A stretch of 64,000 nucleotides of DNA, taken from positions 159,083 through 223,082 of the forward strand of contig NZ_KB851199.1 of NCBI RefSeq assembly GCF_000368065.1, read 5' to 3'. A model generated the notes under the pieces. That model worked only from the letters and a program-made list of their open reading frames with translations. It ran no database searches and was not told the DNA's origin. Both the position numbers and the translations under genes were made by a program. The stretch is from Acinetobacter seifertii. GTDB taxonomy: Bacteria > Pseudomonadota > Gammaproteobacteria > Pseudomonadales > Moraxellaceae. This document shows, one piece after another, positions 10,048 through 19,781 of this stretch (positions within the stretch are counted from its first letter, which is position 1; each line of letters begins with the position of its first letter).

Positions 10048-11067
10048 ATGATTGGCGCGTTGATGCTGGACATTGCCGGCACAGAACTTACTAAAGAAGA
10101 TATTGAACTATTACAAGCTCCGCAAGTCGGTGGCATGATTTTATTTGCACGAAATATTGAATCACCACAACAAGTCCGTGCTTTAACCGACCATATGCGC
10201 CAAGTTCGCCCAGATATTTTGATTGCTGTCGATCAAGAAGGTGGTCGAGTTCAACGTTTAAAATCTGGCTTTACGCTATTGCCAGCGATGGGCCGCTTTG
10301 GCGAACTCTATATCACTCAACCACAAAAGGCGCTTGAACTGGCTGAACAGTGTGGCTGGTTAATGGCAACTGAAGTCTTGGCTGTGGGGATCGATTTTAG
10401 TTTTGCACCAGTTTTAGACCTTAATGCAATTAGTGATGTGATTGGTGACCGTGGCTTCTCTAAAAACATTGAGGATATTGCCCCACTTGCTGGCGCATTT
10501 ATGTGCGGTATGAAAAAAGCTGGAATGGCAAATACCGGTAAGCACTTCCCTGGTCACGGTTCAGTAAAAGCAGACTCTCATGTTGCTGCTGCAATTGATA
10601 GCCGCAGTTATGACGAAATTTATAACCATGACATGCAAAGCTTCATTAAGCTTATGCCTGAGCTTGATGCACTCATGCCTGCACATGTGATTTATGATCA
10701 GGTTGACCCAAATCCGGCAGGTTTCTCACCTTTCTGGATTCAAGAAGTTCTACGCAACCGTTTGAAATTTAATGGCGTACTTTTCTCTGATGACTTAAGC
10801 ATGCAGGCTGCATGTGTAGCAGGTGGCGCAGATGCACGTATTCAGGCCGCTCTGGCAGCGGGTTGTGATATGGGGCTGGTATGTAATGACCGTAGTGCAG
10901 CATGTACAGCACTTGAAGGTATTGCGAACTTAGAGCTACCAAACCAAGAACGCCTTGAACGCATGCGTGGCCAAATTCCACAAATTCAGATTGATGAAAC
11001 TTTATCGCTTGGAAATGAGTGGCAAGCTGTCAAAACAGCCATTGAAGAGTTTAAAAGCTCACTCTAA
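10048..11067 (+). CDS. nagZ: Beta-N-acetylhexosaminidase (muropeptide recycling)
   Basis: NagZ removes N-acetylglucosamine from GlcNAc-anhydroMur-peptides in the cytoplasm during cell-wall recycling. The GH3 signature KHFPGHG is present, as is the catalytic Asp stretch FSDDLSMQA. I chose the ATG at 10048 (339 residues, beginning MIGALMLDIAG) because it lines up with the known family start. The open frame extends further back only to a TTG at 10015 that has no family counterpart. A weak GGAA lies just upstream. Confidence 0.95.
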   Translation: MIGALMLDIAGTELTKEDIELLQAPQVGGMILFARNIESPQQVRALTDHMRQVRPDILIAVDQEGGRVQRLKSGFTLLPAMGRFGELYITQPQKALELAEQCGWLMATEVLAVGIDFSFAPVLDLNAISDVIGDRGFSKNIEDIAPLAGAFMCGMKKAGMANTGKHFPGHGSVKADSHVAAAIDSRSYDEIYNHDMQSFIKLMPELDALMPAHVIYDQVDPNPAGFSPFWIQEVLRNRLKFNGVLFSDDLSMQAACVAGGADARIQAALAAGCDMGLVCNDRSAACTALEGIANLELPNQERLERMRGQIPQIQIDETLSLGNEWQAVKTAIEEFKSSL

Positions 11068-11401
11068 AGTATGGATACGTGGAAGCGTCATCTGCAACCT
11101 GAGCAATGCAAAAGCGTTAGCGCTTTCGCATTGCGCAAGACAAACGAAGTGCGTAGCATTTACTCAAGCATAGCTTTCGTTTTACGGTACGGCAAAGATA
11201 ATTAATCTTTGCTATTCGTACCTCAGGTTTTGGTTACTTTTCCCGAAAGAAAAGTAACTCCAACTGAAAGTTCATCCCAGAATGCCAACCTAATTGACAG
11301 GACTCCGTCATGCAGGTTCATTCACCATCAATGCATTAGAACCTCTTCATTGTTATTAATAATGAAGATCACACAAAAACAATAAATCGAGTTCAGGACG
11401 A
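11068..11401. repeat. Gene-free interval with a string of hairpins (repeat-like)
   Basis: No credible gene is seen in these 334 bp. It holds several inverted repeats: 11103-11134 (13 of 14 bases paired), a weaker one at 11143-11182, 11186-11222 (GGTACG and GCAAAGAT arms) and 11233-11258 (a perfect 10-bp stem, GTTACTTTTC with GAAAAGTAAC). A relative of the last hairpin recurs at 42911-42935 after rdgB. The layout looks like a dispersed intergenic repeat of Acinetobacter rather than a simple terminator. Confidence 0.55.
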
Positions 11402-12244
11402 ATGACACAACAACTTTCAAAACACCGCCACATCTCTTTTACAGCCCACTATACGGGTTATATCTGGTATCAAATGGGGATCTCACATGAAGCACTTGCC
11501 ACTACCAAAGGCAAATCACTGGCGTATTTAGTTCATCCAATAGAATCTTGGGCTGAGAAATATATCGGCGGTAGCATGCGCACGACGCTTAAACAACGCC
11601 ATACCATGCTCGATCATGATTTAGAGAAGTTAATTCAAGAAAACCCTGATTTACAGGTGCTTGAAATTGCTTGTGGTTTATCACCACGTGGCTGGTGGTT
11701 TAGACAGCATTATCCTTCGATTACCTATCGAGAGCTTGATTTACCCGATATGGCTCAGACAAAGCAAAATGCATTACAACAAATTGAAAAAAATGCACCT
11801 GAGATTTTATCAGTCGATTTATTTACCAAAGCCTTTGCTCAAGCATTTGAAGTGTTTGACCCGAACCGCCCACTGGTTGTGATCAGTGAAGGTTTGATTA
11901 ACTATTTTGATAAAGACTTATTAAAACAACTGATCCAGTCGATTGCTCACTACGGAACTTCTTTTAAAAAGTTCCATTACTTAACCGACCTCTACCCTGA
12001 ACCCGTTAAAAACAAACTTGCCAGCATTATCTGGAACAGCAGTAAATTATTGAAACTCATGTCTCGAAGCTCTTTTAGTTTTCATTTTAAAACGCCACTT
12101 GAGGTGAAAGACTTTTTTAAAGATGTAGGATTTAGTCAAGTGAGTGTTGAACAACCACAAATATTCTTTGGACAAGTTTCTAAAGAGAGCGATGAAGAAC
12201 ATTTAGGTGACTTAGTTTGGACCATTCACGCCCAAATAAAATAA
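11402..12244 (+). CDS. Class I SAM-dependent methyltransferase, PPM1/Tcmp-like
   Basis: The 280-residue protein belongs to the leucine carboxyl methyltransferase-like (PPM1/Tcmp/YktD) group. It has an SAM-binding motif LEIACGLSPRGWWF near residue 86, an acidic ELDLPDM strand end, and the motif VVISEGLINYF near residue 160. The substrate cannot be told from sequence. The predicted location is cytoplasmic. It stands alone between the nagZ-side repeats and a convergent hydrolase gene, with a shared terminator behind it. Confidence 0.75.
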   Translation: MTQQLSKHRHISFTAHYTGYIWYQMGISHEALATTKGKSLAYLVHPIESWAEKYIGGSMRTTLKQRHTMLDHDLEKLIQENPDLQVLEIACGLSPRGWWFRQHYPSITYRELDLPDMAQTKQNALQQIEKNAPEILSVDLFTKAFAQAFEVFDPNRPLVVISEGLINYFDKDLLKQLIQSIAHYGTSFKKFHYLTDLYPEPVKNKLASIIWNSSKLLKLMSRSSFSFHFKTPLEVKDFFKDVGFSQVSVEQPQIFFGQVSKESDEEHLGDLVWTIHAQIK

Positions 12245-12254
12245 TAAATATAAA

Positions 12255-12289
12255 AAAATGGAAGCTCGAAATAAACGAACTTCCATTTA
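12255..12289. terminator. Bidirectional terminator between methyltransferase and hydrolase genes
   Basis: AAATGGAAG pairs with CTTCCATTT, with further CG-containing pairs near the loop. A runs on the left and T or A runs on the right allow use from both convergent genes. Confidence 0.75.
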
Positions 12290-12300
12290 TAAAAACCTAA

Positions 12301-13614
12301 TTAAGCAGTTTGTTTTTGACGGACAATAAAACGACTTAAACGATCAGCAAGCTCAAAACTGCCATGCTTAAATAAAGCACGGATTCCGTGTTCAGTAGCT
12401 TCAAAGATTAAACATTCAATCGAGAAAGGGCCTTCCTCATCTTCTAGATGCAGAGCCAGATCCCGTGGGTGTTCATTTACAAAGTCGAGCTGTGTCACAT
12501 CATCTAACTTCAAGTACATCCCAAAGAAAGTCACGTCAACAATCGTCACTGACACTTCCGTTTTACATTCACGGTGGCTCAGTTTCGTTTTAGGTTGAAG
12601 AACTGAAATCCGCTCTTCACCACGGCGCTCCATGTTTTGCATTTGTTCACGTGTCATAGGAATAATGCCATCCAAATTTTGGATAGATTCACCTTTTAAA
12701 AATGAAGTGAACAAACTCATGGTTTCTTTACGACGCTGCAACTGAGGTACATGGTCCGCATTTGCAATAAGGGCAAATTCCATATCTGGACATTGCAAAG
12801 CAAAATTGGCATTTTCATGAGGCAGAGTAAAACTGTCATACTGCCCTGCTGCAACCAGTGTTTTACATTCTGGAATTGGCACATTTGTTAACCGTAGAAG
12901 GCGATTACAGTTAATGTCATAACGTTCGCGCTCGGTACCTGTGAACTCAGCCATTTGCCTAAAAAATAATTTTTTAGCTGTAGGTGACATACGGGTTTTA
13001 TCTAACTTGGCATGATTGACCAAATATAAAATTACCGCTTGCCCAAACTCTTCCATACGGTTTTCTTGCATGAGTTTGAGCGATTCTTCCAAAATCATTC
13101 GCCAGCTTTTACGGGTCTTTTGCATAACACCCATCAAAATCATACGATCCATCAAATCTGGACGGTGATAGGCAAAACAAGAAGCAACGACTGAACCCAA
13201 CGACATTCCCATTACAGAAACTTTTTGTAGTCCGACAATATCTAACCAGCGACCTAACATTTCTGATAAATCAGGTAGTTCTAATGTTCCAGCAGAAATT
13301 CCAGTATCCCGATTGGTAATTTGTTGATTTGCACCCATAGATGGCAAGTCAATTAGAATGACCGGACCACTTTCAAACAGTTGCTCAACACAATATTTAT
13401 AAGAGTTAAAATTTTGAAAAGCACCACCAACAATCACAATCGGTGTTTTGTGAATGGTTTTTGGGTCTGCAATCGCCATGTATTCAATTTTCCAGCCGTC
13501 AATCCATGTGGTACGAGCTGGTTGTTTAAAACTATCTCTATGGTAGATATCGAAAAACCCAAAACCGGCATAAGCTTGGTTTATCTCCGAATCCATTTGA
13601 ATAATGGAATTCAT
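12301..13614 (-). CDS. Alpha/beta hydrolase with C-terminal PilZ-like domain
   Basis: The first 300 or so residues are an alpha/beta-hydrolase fold. They show the oxyanion-side stretch PIVIVGGAF, the nucleophile elbow GMSLGS and a late histidine in ANADHVPQL. The last 110 residues look like a PilZ domain: the arginine motif ERRGEERISV is followed by VTIVDVTFFGMYL, where DVTFFG stands in the place of D/N-x-S-x-x-G, with Thr for Ser. PilZ domains commonly bind c-di-GMP, so this may be a hydrolase controlled by that messenger. The substrate is unknown. The ATG has a strong AAGGA site. Confidence 0.7.
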   Translation of the reverse strand: MNSIIQMDSEINQAYAGFGFFDIYHRDSFKQPARTTWIDGWKIEYMAIADPKTIHKTPIVIVGGAFQNFNSYKYCVEQLFESGPVILIDLPSMGANQQITNRDTGISAGTLELPDLSEMLGRWLDIVGLQKVSVMGMSLGSVVASCFAYHRPDLMDRMILMGVMQKTRKSWRMILEESLKLMQENRMEEFGQAVILYLVNHAKLDKTRMSPTAKKLFFRQMAEFTGTERERYDINCNRLLRLTNVPIPECKTLVAAGQYDSFTLPHENANFALQCPDMEFALIANADHVPQLQRRKETMSLFTSFLKGESIQNLDGIIPMTREQMQNMERRGEERISVLQPKTKLSHRECKTEVSVTIVDVTFFGMYLKLDDVTQLDFVNEHPRDLALHLEDEEGPFSIECLIFEATEHGIRALFKHGSFELADRLSRFIVRQKQTA

Positions 13615-13913
13615 ATCCTTGCTTCCTCCTTGCTGTAATTTTTTTATGCTGCAAGAGTTCCTTCTTGAACATGTAATCTTTTATGCACAAATCTTTAAAA
13701 TTTGTATTAGTTTGTATTGCACAAGTCCATTCTAAACAATTGTCTGAAATATACGCAATCGCTGAAATGACCGCTCATCTTGTTTAAGCCGCTAATAGTT
13801 TTCAAAATATTTAAATGTTTTTTTATAGCGGTCACATTTTTGAAAAAAAGCCATTCATTGTTCCGCATTTGACTGCTACTATCGTAGTCATTGGTAAATG
13901 ATTAAAAACTGCT

Positions 13914-15179
13914 ATGCAAGATTCAATTGAACAATACATGCAAAAAGTTGGGCAACAAGCACGTGAGGCTTCACGCGTTTTGATAAGTGCTTCAACTTCG
14001 CTTAAAAATCATGCACTCTCTGCTATTTATACTGCTTTAGAAAATAATCAGGCAGCAATCTTGGCGGCGAATCAACTCGACATGGAAAAAGGCCGTAACA
14101 ACAAGCTTGATAGCGCCTTACTTGATCGTCTTGAGCTTACGCCCGCACGCTTTAAAGGGATGTTGCAAGGTTTAAAAGATGTGATCGCGCTTGTCGATCC
14201 AATTGGGGAAATTACGGATCTTGCATATCGCCCCACAGGTATTCAAATTGGAAAAATGCGTGTGCCTTTGGGTGTCGTTGGTATGATTTACGAATCACGT
14301 CCAAACGTAACACTTGAAGCTGCATCTTTAGCAATTAAATCGGGCAATGCCATTATTTTACGTGGTGGTTCAGAAGCACTTGAGTCAAACAAAGCAATCG
14401 CAGAAGCGATTAAACATGGTTTAAAAGTTGCTGGTTTACCTGAGCATTCGGTACAAGTGATTGAAACTTCTGATCGTGCAGCGGTTGGTCACCTCATTAC
14501 CATGGCTGAATATGTAGATGTAATTGTTCCACGTGGTGGCAAGAGCCTAATTGAACGTGTAACCAATGAAGCTCGTATTCCTGTCATTAAGCATCTTGAT
14601 GGTAACTGTCATGTGTTTGTAGAAGCTCAAGCCGACTTACAAAAAGCATTACCAATTACATTGAATGCCAAAACACATCGTTATGGCGTTTGTAATGCGA
14701 TGGAAACACTGCTTGTTGACGAAAAAATTGCAGACGTTTTCTTACCACGTATTGCTGAACTTTATGCTGAAAAACAAGTCGAACTCCGTGGCTGTCCAGA
14801 AACACGTCGTATTTTAGGCGCTTCTGTAAAACCTGCGACAGAAGAAGATTGGTATACCGAATATTTAGGACCAATTCTTGCTGTTAAAGTGGTTAGTGGT
14901 ATTGATGAAGCAATTGACCATATCAATAAATATGGCTCGCATCATACCGATGCAATTGTGACTGAAAACTATACTTTAGCTCGTCAGTTCTTGGCTCGTG
15001 TAGACTCAAGTTCAGTCGTGATTAACGCTTCAACTCGTTTCGCTGATGGCTTTGAATATGGTTTAGGTGCTGAAATTGGTATCTCAACAGATAAAATTCA
15101 TGCACGTGGTCCAGTTGGTTTAGAAGGCTTAACTTCTCAAAAATGGATTGTGTTAGGTGACGGTCAAATTCGTCAATAA
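13914..15179 (+). CDS. proA: Gamma-glutamyl phosphate reductase
   Basis: ProA reduces gamma-glutamyl phosphate to glutamate-5-semialdehyde with NADPH, the second step of proline synthesis. The 421-residue length fits the family. The ALDH-like fold shows the cofactor region [17 protein letters not shown] and the catalytic cysteine in [14 protein letters not shown]. proB is not adjacent. The 299-bp gap in front holds no gene. Two terminators follow. Confidence 0.97.
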   Translation: MQDSIEQYMQKVGQQAREASRVLISASTSLKNHALSAIYTALENNQAAILAANQLDMEKGRNNKLDSALLDRLELTPARFKGMLQGLKDVIALVDPIGEITDLAYRPTGIQIGKMRVPLGVVGMIYESRPNVTLEAASLAIKSGNAIILRGGSEALESNKAIAEAIKHGLKVAGLPEHSVQVIETSDRAAVGHLITMAEYVDVIVPRGGKSLIERVTNEARIPVIKHLDGNCHVFVEAQADLQKALPITLNAKTHRYGVCNAMETLLVDEKIADVFLPRIAELYAEKQVELRGCPETRRILGASVKPATEEDWYTEYLGPILAVKVVSGIDEAIDHINKYGSHHTDAIVTENYTLARQFLARVDSSSVVINASTRFADGFEYGLGAEIGISTDKIHARGPVGLEGLTSQKWIVLGDGQIRQ

Positions 15180-15196
15180 GTCCTCTCTTATTTAAA

Positions 15197-15230
15197 TAAA
15201 ACGCCAGATCAATATCAGGCGTTTTATTTT
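15197..15230 (+). terminator. Intrinsic terminator of proA
   Basis: AAAACGCC and GGCGTTTT form a stem across a 12-base loop, followed by ATTTTG. Confidence 0.8.
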
Positions 15231-15242
15231 GTTAGCTCCAAT

Positions 15243-15270
15243 AAAAAACCAGCCCAAAGGCTGGTTTTTT
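15243..15270. terminator. Bidirectional terminator, mainly for the GapN-like gene
   Basis: AAAAAACCAGCC and GGCTGGTTTTTT form a perfect 12-bp stem with a 4-base loop directly after the minus-strand dehydrogenase stop. It could also back up proA termination. Confidence 0.85.
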
Positions 15271-15283
15271 AATCATATGTTCA

Positions 15284-16912
15284 TTAGAAAATAAAATCGG
15301 TATTCACAAATTTAGAATAGTGCTCAGACACCATAGAGGCCAGCATGCCTTTGCTATCATCGGTCTGTTTAGCAGCAATCATAGCGCGGATAGAGAATGC
15401 ACGTAACGCATCATGCACAGACAGTGTACCTTCCGCAGAATCTTTACGGCCACCGAATGGAAACACATCTGGACCACGTTGACACTGACAGTTGATATTT
15501 ACACGACAAACTTGATGTACAAGTGTATCGACTAAATGACCAATTTGCTCAGGGTCGCTACCAAAAATACTCACCTGCTGACCATGATCAGAAGTCGTAA
15601 CATATTCCAGCACAGTTTCAATGTCATCATAAACAGAGACAGGCACCACTGGACCAAACTGTTCTTCGCGATACAGTCTCATCCCCTCTGTTACTGGATA
15701 AACTACAGCTGGATAAAACATGGTTTTGCAGAATTCGCCACCTTCCGGATTAACAACTTTAGCTCCTTTAGCCACGGCATCTTCAATGACTTCAGTCATA
15801 TAGGTCGTACGGTGCATACCTGGCAATGGAGTAATAAATACACCTTTTTCCCATGGCATACCCACTTTTAGTTTAGTCAGTTCAGCCGTTAAGCGCTTAA
15901 CAAATTCGTCAGCTATTGACCGATGTACCATCAGCATTTTGAGCGCAGTACAACGCTGACCATTAAAAGACAATGCCCCCAACAGGCACTCTTTCACTGT
16001 CAAATCCAAATCAGCATCTGGCAGAATAATGGCTGCGTTCTTTGCATCCAGTCCCAGAATCGCACGCAGACGGTGAGATTTTGGATGTTGTTTTTTCAAG
16101 TGATCGGCCACTTTACTAGAACCAATCAATGCCAATACATTAATTTTTCCAGATGCCAACAGATGTGGCACCACCAATGAACCTGGCGCATAAATGGTAT
16201 TGATCACACCTTTTGGAAATGAGTCACGGAATGCTTCTAACAATGGTTCAAACAGCAAGGTCCCAAATTGAGGCGGTTTGAAGATGATTGTATTGCCCAT
16301 CAGCATGGCAGGAATCAAGGTGGCAAAGGTTTCGTTCAGCGGGTAGTTGTATGGCCCCATACACAACACGACACCTAATGGAGTACGACGGATTTGACCA
16401 ATCGTACCTTCAGCAATCACAAAGCGGGAGTTGGCATTATCCAGATCTTTCAGGGCATCAATCGTTTGACGCATATAGGTGACAGTACGGTCGAACTCTT
16501 TCTCGGAGTCCGCCAAGCTCTTACCAATTTCCCACATGATCAGTTTAACAATGAGGTCTCGCTGTTCCACCATACGCTGAATGAAATTCTGCATACAAGC
16601 GATGCGCTCACCAACTTTCATCATTGGCCATTCACCACGACCATTATTGTAGGCGCGTACTGCCGCTTCTAACGCTTCGTCACTTTCTTTCTCACCCATG
16701 ACTGGATAACTACCAAGCTCAACTTGCTGCAAGCTAACGTCAGGCTGCTGAATCCAGATTGGAGAGAATGTCTTCTTGGTTGAACCAGCCCATAACTTCA
16801 ACTCACCATCCACTAACGAGATACGCTGATGAATCTGAGATGGCAGACGTACGCTGTCAGGAATACTATCTACTGGGGGAAATTTATGTTGTAAATTATT
16901 TGAATGGCTCAT
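15284..16912 (-). CDS. gapN: NADP-dependent glyceraldehyde-3-phosphate dehydrogenase (GapN-like ALDH)
   Basis: This member of the aldehyde dehydrogenase superfamily resembles non-phosphorylating GapN, which oxidises glyceraldehyde-3-phosphate straight to 3-phosphoglycerate with NADPH formation. It has the cofactor stretch TPLGVVLCMGPYNYPLNETF and the catalytic Cys in LSFNGQRCTALK. I prefer the ATG at 16912 (MSHSNN, 542 residues), which has GGAG nine bases upstream. The frame extends five codons further to a TTG. It follows gntK in the gluconate cluster, where G3P is a product of Eda, so the context fits this substrate well. Confidence 0.8.
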   Translation of the reverse strand: MSHSNNLQHKFPPVDSIPDSVRLPSQIHQRISLVDGELKLWAGSTKKTFSPIWIQQPDVSLQQVELGSYPVMGEKESDEALEAAVRAYNNGRGEWPMMKVGERIACMQNFIQRMVEQRDLIVKLIMWEIGKSLADSEKEFDRTVTYMRQTIDALKDLDNANSRFVIAEGTIGQIRRTPLGVVLCMGPYNYPLNETFATLIPAMLMGNTIIFKPPQFGTLLFEPLLEAFRDSFPKGVINTIYAPGSLVVPHLLASGKINVLALIGSSKVADHLKKQHPKSHRLRAILGLDAKNAAIILPDADLDLTVKECLLGALSFNGQRCTALKMLMVHRSIADEFVKRLTAELTKLKVGMPWEKGVFITPLPGMHRTTYMTEVIEDAVAKGAKVVNPEGGEFCKTMFYPAVVYPVTEGMRLYREEQFGPVVPVSVYDDIETVLEYVTTSDHGQQVSIFGSDPEQIGHLVDTLVHQVCRVNINCQCQRGPDVFPFGGRKDSAEGTLSVHDALRAFSIRAMIAAKQTDDSKGMLASMVSEHYSKFVNTDFIF

Positions 16913-17056
16913 TATTCTTATCTCCAATTATTTATAGATTTAAACCTAGCCCGTTATGAACAGGTCTAGTTTGTGTGAATACCAGTACTGTTACCGGTAT
17001 TCACCTTGCTTGGGCCTCAGGCTATAGAGCCATCAAGATGTGAGTTTTAAATGAGG

Positions 17057-17569
17057 TTATCCTCGACACACACTATCAGTCACCCCTAGCTTCTGGATGA
17101 CTTGTTCAATGATCTGTTCTGGTGTGAGCGCAATATCAATAGCAATTGCTTCATTCACATCTGGTTCCTCTAATGTATCTAGCTGAGTTTGTAGCAATGA
17201 TGGGTCAAAGAAATGGCCTGCTCGCTCAGCAAGACGTTGCTGCAACAGCTCATAAGAACCTTTTAAGTATATAAACTTAATATTCTGGTCCTGCCCTCTT
17301 AAAATATCGCGATACATCCGCTTTAAAGATGAGCATGTAAATACAGCTGTTTCACCATCTCTTTGTTTTGTTTCAATCGCCTGACGAATGGCTTGTAACC
17401 ATGGCAAACGGTCTTCATCAGTTAAAGGAATACCTTGGCTCATCTTGCTTTTATTCGCAGCCGAATGAAGCGTATCGCCATCGAGGAACTCACAAGCCAA
17501 ACGCTCTGATAACAACTCGCCGATTAGGGTTTTACCTGTTCCACAGACACCCATTGCAATCACAATCAT
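17057..17569 (-). CDS. gntK: Gluconokinase
   Basis: GntK phosphorylates gluconate to 6-phosphogluconate. The 170-residue protein begins with a P-loop, MGVCGTGKT, and has the family stretches FLDGDTLH and TCSSLKRMYRDILRG. It starts 17 bp after the gntT stop and feeds the Edd-Eda enzymes encoded just upstream. In an organism that oxidises glucose to gluconate in the periplasm, this would be the entry to the Entner-Doudoroff pathway. Confidence 0.95.
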   Translation of the reverse strand: MIVIAMGVCGTGKTLIGELLSERLACEFLDGDTLHSAANKSKMSQGIPLTDEDRLPWLQAIRQAIETKQRDGETAVFTCSSLKRMYRDILRGQDQNIKFIYLKGSYELLQQRLAERAGHFFDPSLLQTQLDTLEEPDVNEAIAIDIALTPEQIIEQVIQKLGVTDSVCRG

Positions 17570-17586
17570 GGATTACTCACCTTTAA

Positions 17587-18945
17587 TTATAAAATAGTGC
17601 TAAGCAGTAGCGTGAAAGATAAACCCAACACCGAAATGATCGTTTCTAATACTGACCAAGTTTTGAGTGTCTGCCCTACTGTCATACCAAAATATTCTTT
17701 GATTAGCCAAAATCCTGCGTCATTTACATGTGAGAACACCAATGAACCTGAACCCGTCGCAAGGACTAAGAGTTCCGGTCTAACAGCAACGCCAGCTGTA
17801 GCTGCAATTGGGGCAACAATGCTACAAGCGGTAGCCATAGCAACCGTTGCAGAACCTGTAGCCAAACGAATCAATGCTGCAACAAACCAGCCCAACAATA
17901 ACGGCGATAAATTTGCCTTTAAAGCTGTAGATACAATCTCATCAGAAATACCGGTGTCACGCAAAATACCACCAAAACCGCCACCAGCACCTACAATCAA
18001 CATAATCCCGGCAATAGAAGCTAAACACCCGCCACAGAATTTTTCAATTTGTTCACGGTTAAAGCCCTGCATCGTACCAAAGGTAATGAAGCTGACCAGT
18101 ACGGCAATAAGCAACGCGATATCAGAAGTACCAATGAAACGTAGTACATCATTTGCAAAAGTTTTTGGTGCAAAGAACAGATCAGCCCAACTTCCGATTA
18201 ACATGAGTACAACAGGCAACATTATCGTAAATAAGGTAATCCCAAAGCTTGGTAACTCACGGGTCTTAGTCGTATCTGCATCAACAAACTGCTTTGCTAA
18301 AGGGTTATTTTCAGGCAATTTGACGTATTTATTAATCCAGAGTGCGTACAAAGGCCCAGCCACAATAGCTGTTGGAACACCGACTATTAAACTGTAAGCA
18401 ATCGTTTTACCAATATCAGCATGATATGCCTGCACTGCCAGCAAAGCTGCTGGATGTGGCGGAATTAAACCATGTACGACCGACAAACCAGCAACCATCG
18501 GCAAGCCAACAACCAGTAAGGACTTGCCTGTCCGTTTAGCAATGTTAAATGCAATTGGAATGAGTAGAACAAAACCGACTTCGAAAAATACGGGAAGACC
18601 AACAATAAGGGCAATAAACATCATGGCCCAGTGAATATTTTTCTCACCAAACCATTTAATTAAAGTAATTGCTATTCGTTCAGCACCACCCGACTCGGCC
18701 ATCATTTTGCCGAGCATCGTTCCGAGTGCGATTACAATCGCAAGGTGGCCCAAGGTTTTACCAGTACCAGCTTCATATGACTTAACAATATCGCCCATTG
18801 GCATGCCAACAGCTAAAGCTAAACCAAGTGAAACAATGATAAGAACTAAAAAGGGATAAATTCTGAACTTCGCGATCATAACAACCAATGCAATAATCGC
18901 GATTACAGTGTAGATCAGCAACATGCCACCCTGAACCGTCTCCAT
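17587..18945 (-). CDS. gntT: Gluconate permease, GntP family
   Basis: This inner-membrane gluconate:H+ symporter of the GntP family has about 12 to 14 hydrophobic segments and typical stretches such as EVGFVLLIPIAFNIAKRTGK, HGLIPPHPAAL and SHVNDAGFWL. I chose the ATG at 18943-18945 (METVQGG, 452 residues) because AAGGAG lies 9 bases upstream. The frame extends 12 codons further without a site. Neighbours eda and gntK fix the likely substrate as gluconate. A 186-bp gap separates it from eda, so it may have its own promoter. Confidence 0.93.
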   Translation of the reverse strand: METVQGGMLLIYTVIAIIALVVMIAKFRIYPFLVLIIVSLGLALAVGMPMGDIVKSYEAGTGKTLGHLAIVIALGTMLGKMMAESGGAERIAITLIKWFGEKNIHWAMMFIALIVGLPVFFEVGFVLLIPIAFNIAKRTGKSLLVVGLPMVAGLSVVHGLIPPHPAALLAVQAYHADIGKTIAYSLIVGVPTAIVAGPLYALWINKYVKLPENNPLAKQFVDADTTKTRELPSFGITLFTIMLPVVLMLIGSWADLFFAPKTFANDVLRFIGTSDIALLIAVLVSFITFGTMQGFNREQIEKFCGGCLASIAGIMLIVGAGGGFGGILRDTGISDEIVSTALKANLSPLLLGWFVAALIRLATGSATVAMATACSIVAPIAATAGVAVRPELLVLATGSGSLVFSHVNDAGFWLIKEYFGMTVGQTLKTWSVLETIISVLGLSFTLLLSTIL

Positions 18946-19131
18946 GGGACACTTCTCCTTGGAATTATTATTTAGGCACACTGCCTAAACAAAGGTCTTC
19001 AACCACAGTAATTCCTACTGTTAAGACATTAATTTTTTATATTTAGGTGTGACCAGCACAAACTGGTCACATCAATACAGCCTTTAAAGCACATAGAATG
19101 CACTTCATTTTTTTATAAATATTGACTACAT

Positions 19132-19761
19132 TTACAATGCTCTCAACTGACTCGCAATTTGAGCTAAACGCGTAATTTCAGCCCAGTCTTGTGCAGCAAC
19201 AGCAGCTTTAGGCGTCAACCATGAACCACCTACACAAACTACGTTAGGTTGCTTCAAGAAATCTGGTGCTGACTCTGCTGTAATTCCACCTGTTGGGCAA
19301 AAACGCAAGTTTGGAAATGGACCATAAAATGCTTTGAGCATCTCGACTCCACCTGCTTGCTGCGCTGGGAAAAATTTCACAATGTCATAGCCCAACTCAA
19401 TCGCCTGAATCAGATCACTTGGTGTCATAACTCCTGGTAATAAAGGTAAGCCAGCATCTTGCGCAGCCAAATGTAAGTCTTTAGTTAAACCAGGAGATAC
19501 ACCAAACTTAGCGCCTGCTTTTTTAGCTTGGGCGCAATGCTCAGGCTTGGTAATTGTTCCCACACCCACCACAATGTCATCTGCCAACTGGCTTGCACGC
19601 TCAATAGCAGCCAAACCAGCAGCGGTACGTAAAGTAATTTCCAGTACTTTTACACCACCAGCATGCAACGCACGTGATACATGTTCACCTTGTTCGGCGG
19701 AGTCAAAAGCCAACACGGGAATTACTGGGCCTAATTTGACCACATCTTCAATCTTGCTCAT
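19132..19761 (-). CDS. eda: 2-dehydro-3-deoxy-phosphogluconate aldolase (KDPG aldolase)
   Basis: Eda splits KDPG into pyruvate and glyceraldehyde-3-phosphate. The Schiff-base lysine lies in YDIVKFFPAQQAGG. The general-base Glu is in VLEITLRT and the phosphate-binding GGI is in FCPTGGITAES. I prefer the ATG at 19761 (MSKIEDVV, 209 residues), which has AAAGGA upstream and lies 20 bp after the edd stop. A longer frame overlaps edd. It is co-transcribed with edd by all appearance. Confidence 0.95.
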   Translation of the reverse strand: MSKIEDVVKLGPVIPVLAFDSAEQGEHVSRALHAGGVKVLEITLRTAAGLAAIERASQLADDIVVGVGTITKPEHCAQAKKAGAKFGVSPGLTKDLHLAAQDAGLPLLPGVMTPSDLIQAIELGYDIVKFFPAQQAGGVEMLKAFYGPFPNLRFCPTGGITAESAPDFLKQPNVVCVGGSWLTPKAAVAAQDWAEITRLAQIASQLRAL

Positions 19762-19781
19762 TACTTTGTAATTCCTTTGTC

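Noticed and set aside
10955-11173. Open frame across the nagZ 3' end and the hairpin region
   Set aside because: It starts inside nagZ in another frame and its tail is formed by the repeat hairpins, with no similarity to a known protein.
13771-13835. GACCGCT and AGCGGTC inverted pair upstream of proA
   Set aside because: The arms are far apart with an AT-rich centre, and there is no link to a known control of proline synthesis.
17597-18397. 266-codon plus-strand open frame opposite gntT
   Set aside because: It lies fully within the gluconate permease gene on the other strand, resembles no protein and lacks a ribosome site.
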